Assembly (NCBI GenBank): GCA_900759715.1
Contig: CAAEXF010000109.1
Coordinates: forward strand, 1 to 64,000
DNA from: Clostridium_AM sp900759715
Lineage (GTDB): Bacteria; Bacillota; Clostridia; Clostridiales; Clostridiaceae
Length of the DNA: 64,000 nucleotides
Direction of reading: 5' to 3'
The translations under genes were made by a program, and so were the position numbers. The notes under the pieces are model-generated. The model worked only from the letters and a program-made list of their open reading frames with translations, was not told where the DNA came from and ran no database searches. Below, piece by piece: positions 61,363 through 64,000 of the stretch (positions within the stretch are counted from its first letter, which is position 1; each line of letters opens with the position of its first letter).

Positions 61363-62433
61363 TTACTTAAAATTTTTTGGATCTATTGGCCACTTTCCAT
61401 ATTTTCTAGCAGAAGCCATAAATTGATCAATATTTTCTAAAGGAACAGCTCCTGAAAGATCACATCCTGATGCCAGAATATATCCGCAAGGACTGTCATA
61501 AGCCTTTTGTATACAATTTTTTACTGCTAAATCCACATCATTGGTGTTTCCTAAAATCAACACTTCTACTGGATCTACATTACCAAGGATAGGAACCTTA
61601 TCTCCTACTACTTCTTTTGTATAAGTCAAGTCTACTCTATTATCAATGCTCATCATATCACAACCTGACTTCACCATGTCCCCTACAATTGCTGTGGTAT
61701 CTCCACAAATGTGATAGCAAACCATACCCTTTGCATCATGAATATCTTTCATCAACTCTATTGTATACGGTAGAACGAACTCTTGATATTGCTTTTTATT
61801 TAAAATAGTTCCTGATGCAATAGGATCACATAATAATATAAGAACACCTGCTTTTATAAACTCTCTGCAAATCATTTTTAATGCATCATTGCAGAATTTA
61901 ATTAGTTGATGTAATTTTTCTGGATTTTTTCTAGTGGCTCTAAGTAAATTTTCTGTTTTATAGATACTTGCAGCAGCAGTAAAAGGTCCAGATATTAAAA
62001 CTCCAGTCGGAACCTCATTTCCTATTTTATCCATTATGATACCTGCAGCTTCTAAATGTAATTGGAATGCTTTATCATTTTTTAGTTCTAGTTTTGACAT
62101 ATCTAGTTGATCAACATTATTCAAATCATCTAAAGCATATTTCATAATTGCTGGTACTGAGTCCTCTGGGTCGCTCATTTCACTTCCTAGAGCTGCACCT
62201 ACACCATGTAATCCATATTCAACAATAGTTAAATCATTTCCAAACCTTTCATAACAAGCAATCTGTGCTCTCGCTTCATTCAAAGCGCTGCTTCTTTTTT
62301 CCTTGTGAGTCATTCCTAGAGCTAGTCCAGACATGGAGCAAACAACTGGCATAGCTAAAATTCTGTCCATAGGTTTTCCTGTCATAAATGCGGCTAATCT
62401 TTCATTTGGGGTCATTTGATCATACTTGTGCAT
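61363..62433 (-). CDS. UroD-fold methyltransferase, candidate substrate-specific methyltransferase I
   Basis: 356 residues. MTPNERLAAFMTGKPMDRI opens the barrel; the zinc site is CYHICGD with a later Cys in ASGCDLSG; LLCDPIASGTILNKKQY is the third conserved block. It is clearly different from the MtaA-like protein at 59636. UroD-type enzymes such as vanillate:corrinoid methyltransferase MtvB and chloromethane methyltransferase CmuA take methyl from the substrate, and this gene's place directly upstream of the corrinoid gene fits that role. The substrate is unknown. ATG at 62433 has GGAGGAC upstream. Confidence 0.85.
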   Translation of the reverse strand: MHKYDQMTPNERLAAFMTGKPMDRILAMPVVCSMSGLALGMTHKEKRSSALNEARAQIACYERFGNDLTIVEYGLHGVGAALGSEMSDPEDSVPAIMKYALDDLNNVDQLDMSKLELKNDKAFQLHLEAAGIIMDKIGNEVPTGVLISGPFTAAASIYKTENLLRATRKNPEKLHQLIKFCNDALKMICREFIKAGVLILLCDPIASGTILNKKQYQEFVLPYTIELMKDIHDAKGMVCYHICGDTTAIVGDMVKSGCDMMSIDNRVDLTYTKEVVGDKVPILGNVDPVEVLILGNTNDVDLAVKNCIQKAYDSPCGYILASGCDLSGAVPLENIDQFMASARKYGKWPIDPKNFK

Positions 62434-62474
62434 ATAGTGTCCTCCCTATTCTAAATTAATTTTTATATTAATAA

Positions 62475-63344
62475 TTAAATCAAAGCAATTGTTTTGATTA
62501 TTCCATTTTTTAATTCAAATTCTTTATTTTTAATGCACATTTGTCCAACAAATTTTGCTTGTCCCATTACTTTTACACAAGCTTCAGAATACTTTATAGG
62601 TTCTCCAAGCTTAATATCTTTCCATACAGCTTTGTCTGTTCCCAGTAATGCAAAAGTAGTTTTAGGACAAAGTAATAGGATTGTTTCATCATTAATCATT
62701 TCTTCAATCTTTTTTAATAATGGATAAGTAAACATTTCTACCGTTTGTTCAGCAAATTTAGGTCCTAAAATATTTAATCCTCCAGAGGAATCAGCGTAAC
62801 TAATCATGTTGACTCCTACTTTTTGAGCCTCTTCAACAAAACGTAATATTTCATTTTGAAATTTATCGAAAATGACTTTCATGGTATCTGGATCTTTTCT
62901 AAAGATCTTAAAAATATGACGTGGATCAATTAAAACGTTCATAATTGTAAAAGGACCTGAAATATATAGGAGTACATTTTCTCCTTTATCCCTTAAATAC
63001 TTACAGGCTTTTAAAACTTCCGATATACGCCCTTTTGAGTAGTCGATTTCAGGTAAGTTCAATATCTCTTGAGCAGTTGTACAAATATAATCCTTCGCTC
63101 TTGGGCCTATATTTTCATCTCCAAAATTAATGCTTCCTCCCATTGCTTCCCCTTCAACGGTATGACAAAATGGTAATCCGCAAAAATTTGCATTGTCATG
63201 TTTTTTCAACTCTTCCGCTAGTATAGCCATGCTGCGCCAGTTCTTGTAGGCTTCTGGAAACTGCAAGTCCACTTTTTGTGTAACTTCTATACTAATCCCT
63301 ACAGAATTATCATAGGTACACTGAAAGTCAATAATTTTACTCAT
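62475..63344 (-). CDS. Short UroD-fold protein without the HxC zinc motif
   Basis: 289 residues. It aligns with the MtaA-like protein at 59636 (FCGLPFCHTVEGEAMGG against YGVPFCMTIEAENFGAK; SGPFTIMNVLIDP; SYADSSGGLNILGP) but starts about 35 residues later, lacking the PKERL...DRPP segment. Where others have HICG it reads TILLLCPKTTFAL, and the C-terminal Cys block is replaced by QMCIKNKEFELKN. So the normal zinc site is lost or rebuilt. ATG at 63344 follows AGGAGG. It may be a non-catalytic partner, a chaperone-like subunit or an enzyme with different methyl-donor chemistry. Confidence 0.8.
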   Translation of the reverse strand: MSKIIDFQCTYDNSVGISIEVTQKVDLQFPEAYKNWRSMAILAEELKKHDNANFCGLPFCHTVEGEAMGGSINFGDENIGPRAKDYICTTAQEILNLPEIDYSKGRISEVLKACKYLRDKGENVLLYISGPFTIMNVLIDPRHIFKIFRKDPDTMKVIFDKFQNEILRFVEEAQKVGVNMISYADSSGGLNILGPKFAEQTVEMFTYPLLKKIEEMINDETILLLCPKTTFALLGTDKAVWKDIKLGEPIKYSEACVKVMGQAKFVGQMCIKNKEFELKNGIIKTIALI

Positions 63345-63370
63345 GCTAATCCTCCCTTATTTAATAGCGT

Positions 63371-64000
63371 TCATTTTAAAATCATAGATTTTGGATGCCT
63401 ACTTAAGATTTGAGTTCTCTGCTTAAGCGTGGATTTTGAATATCTGCTTAAAATTTTGGATGTCTGCCTAGTGAAACACTGCAATATTTTTTGTTCTTTC
63501 AAAGCACTGCCAATAACAGCTACTTTTGTTTCTTTACATTCTTCTACATACTCCCAGTGATAATGATGTGGAGTAAAATCAAAGTAAACAAATTGATTTG
63601 TATCAAATTCTAAAATTCCTTTAGCTCTTAAAATAAAACCACATTCCTTTTCCTTTAAAGAAATTAGCATTTTATCGAGCTCTTTTTCTGAAAAAATTCT
63701 CGGATTAGCAACAGACAAAGTGCTGAATACTTTACCTGCTGGCATTGATAAATTTTTTTCTTTCAAATCAATTTCACAGCTTTCAATTGCATTTAGTATT
63801 TCAACTATTTTTTCGCCATCATAGGAATACCACTCATCCTTAAGGATAAGTGCTTTTTCATTATTTGATTTTATTTTGAAAATTACTTTTTCAACTTCTT
63901 TTTCATCTACTTTGTCAAGATGGCTTAAAAAAATGATATGAGCATTCTGAATTTGATCTAAATAAAATTTACCAAAGTCCTCTATATAATCGTTAAATGC
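63371..64000 (-). CDS. CobW-like GTPase, C-terminal part (5' end beyond window)
   Basis: The reading frame is open from the right edge to the TGA/TAA region at 63371, so at least 210 residues are visible. The edge segment FGKFYLDQIQNAHIIFLSHL then DKVDEKEVEKV matches the NKxD region of the CobW/P47K GTPases, and the PAGKVFSTLSVANPR to HHYHWEYVEE part is the CobW C-terminal domain. CobW-like proteins deliver metals or assist cobalamin or zinc enzymes, which suits an operon of corrinoid and zinc methyltransferases. The last 30 residues come from a degenerate tandem repeat and look like an added basic tail. Any start codon inside the window would be wrong. Confidence 0.85.
   Translation of the reverse strand, partial: AFNDYIEDFGKFYLDQIQNAHIIFLSHLDKVDEKEVEKVIFKIKSNNEKALILKDEWYSYDGEKIVEILNAIESCEIDLKEKNLSMPAGKVFSTLSVANPRIFSEKELDKMLISLKEKECGFILRAKGILEFDTNQFVYFDFTPHHYHWEYVEECKETKVAVIGSALKEQKILQCFTRQTSKILSRYSKSTLKQRTQILSRHPKSMILK
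63384..63471 (-). repeat. Degenerate tandem repeat inside the CobW-like gene
   Basis: Four units of about 20-26 bases on the minus strand resembling TAAGCAGATATTCAAAAT (variants AGGCAGACATCCAAAAT, TTAAGCAGAGAACTCAAAT, TTAAGTAGGCATCCAAAAT). They encode a Ser/Arg/Lys/Leu-rich tail with KILSR, TLKQR and QILSRHPKS. The repeat runs to the stop codon, suggesting slippage expansion that extended the protein. Confidence 0.6.

Noticed and set aside
63371..63766. Reading the CobW-like gene as a complete 131-residue protein starting at TTG 63766
   Set aside because: The frame is open to the window edge and the upstream codons encode recognisable CobW sequence, so the gene is cut by the edge.

Overview
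The window is AT-rich, with clostridial gene content and signals: strong AGGAGG-type ribosome binding sites, frequent TTG/GTG starts, a Spo0E-like sporulation phosphatase, CWB2 cell-wall repeats, a CBO0543-family protein and an Etf-linked lactate dehydrogenase. I read it as a chromosomal segment of an anaerobic, spore-forming Clostridium (sensu lato), possibly with acetogenic or methyl-group metabolism. I see no rRNA or tRNA gene, no CRISPR array and no intact transposase. The mobile signal is limited to small dispersed structured repeats and gene remnants.

Layout. 0-7 kb: SMI1/KNR4 protein, Spo0E-like protein, AEC transporter, a methyltransferase followed by a broken PhzF gene, HD, VOC and alpha/beta-hydrolase proteins, a 31-residue peptide gene on its own, and an Asp/Glu racemase. 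7.4-13.2 kb: a leftward operon etfB-etfA-FAD lactate dehydrogenase-larA-YkvI membrane protein. It matches the electron-confurcating lactate system except that a YkvI-type protein replaces the usual permease. 13.5-25.8 kb: small accessory genes, including two AlaX editing proteins, PhzF, a polysaccharide deacetylase, GNATs, an XRE-cupin regulator, a MerR regulator next to an acyltransferase whose promoter is a classic MerR type, a DJ-1 protein, a HAD phosphatase and a CoaD-like protein. 26-34 kb: a secreted SIMPL/PrcB-like pair, a nucleoside hydrolase-PadR operon, and divergently a YnjBCD-type ABC importer. 34-47 kb: pyruvate kinase, MFS and amino-acid transporters, several small or unrecognised proteins, a DUF434 gene split by an in-frame stop, and a MocR regulator divergent from CGGC and PNPOx-fold proteins. 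46.5-51.6 kb: dipeptidase PepV, and a short UvrA (UvrA2 type) divergent from a WYL regulator. 51.7-57.6 kb: a secreted 1476-residue GH13 amylase with repeated carbohydrate-binding-like modules behind a cre-like site, followed by a CWB2 surface protein.

57.8-64.0 kb (right edge): a leftward corrinoid methyl-transfer operon. It holds a CobW-like GTPase (5' end outside the window), three UroD-fold methyltransferases, one corrinoid protein and a RACo-type Fe-S reductive activator. One of the three UroD proteins is short and lacks the HxC zinc motif. This is the strongest candidate for an undescribed system, because its substrate is unknown and no pterin-binding partner is visible.

Other points worth attention are a family of hairpin elements sharing one terminal motif (1-65, 24677-24721, 42316-42440), a long imperfect palindromic element (34036-34118), an intergenic repeat whose two halves are contiguous at 7 kb but flank phzF at 15-16 kb, and a Spo0E-like gene whose only well-placed start is AUA.
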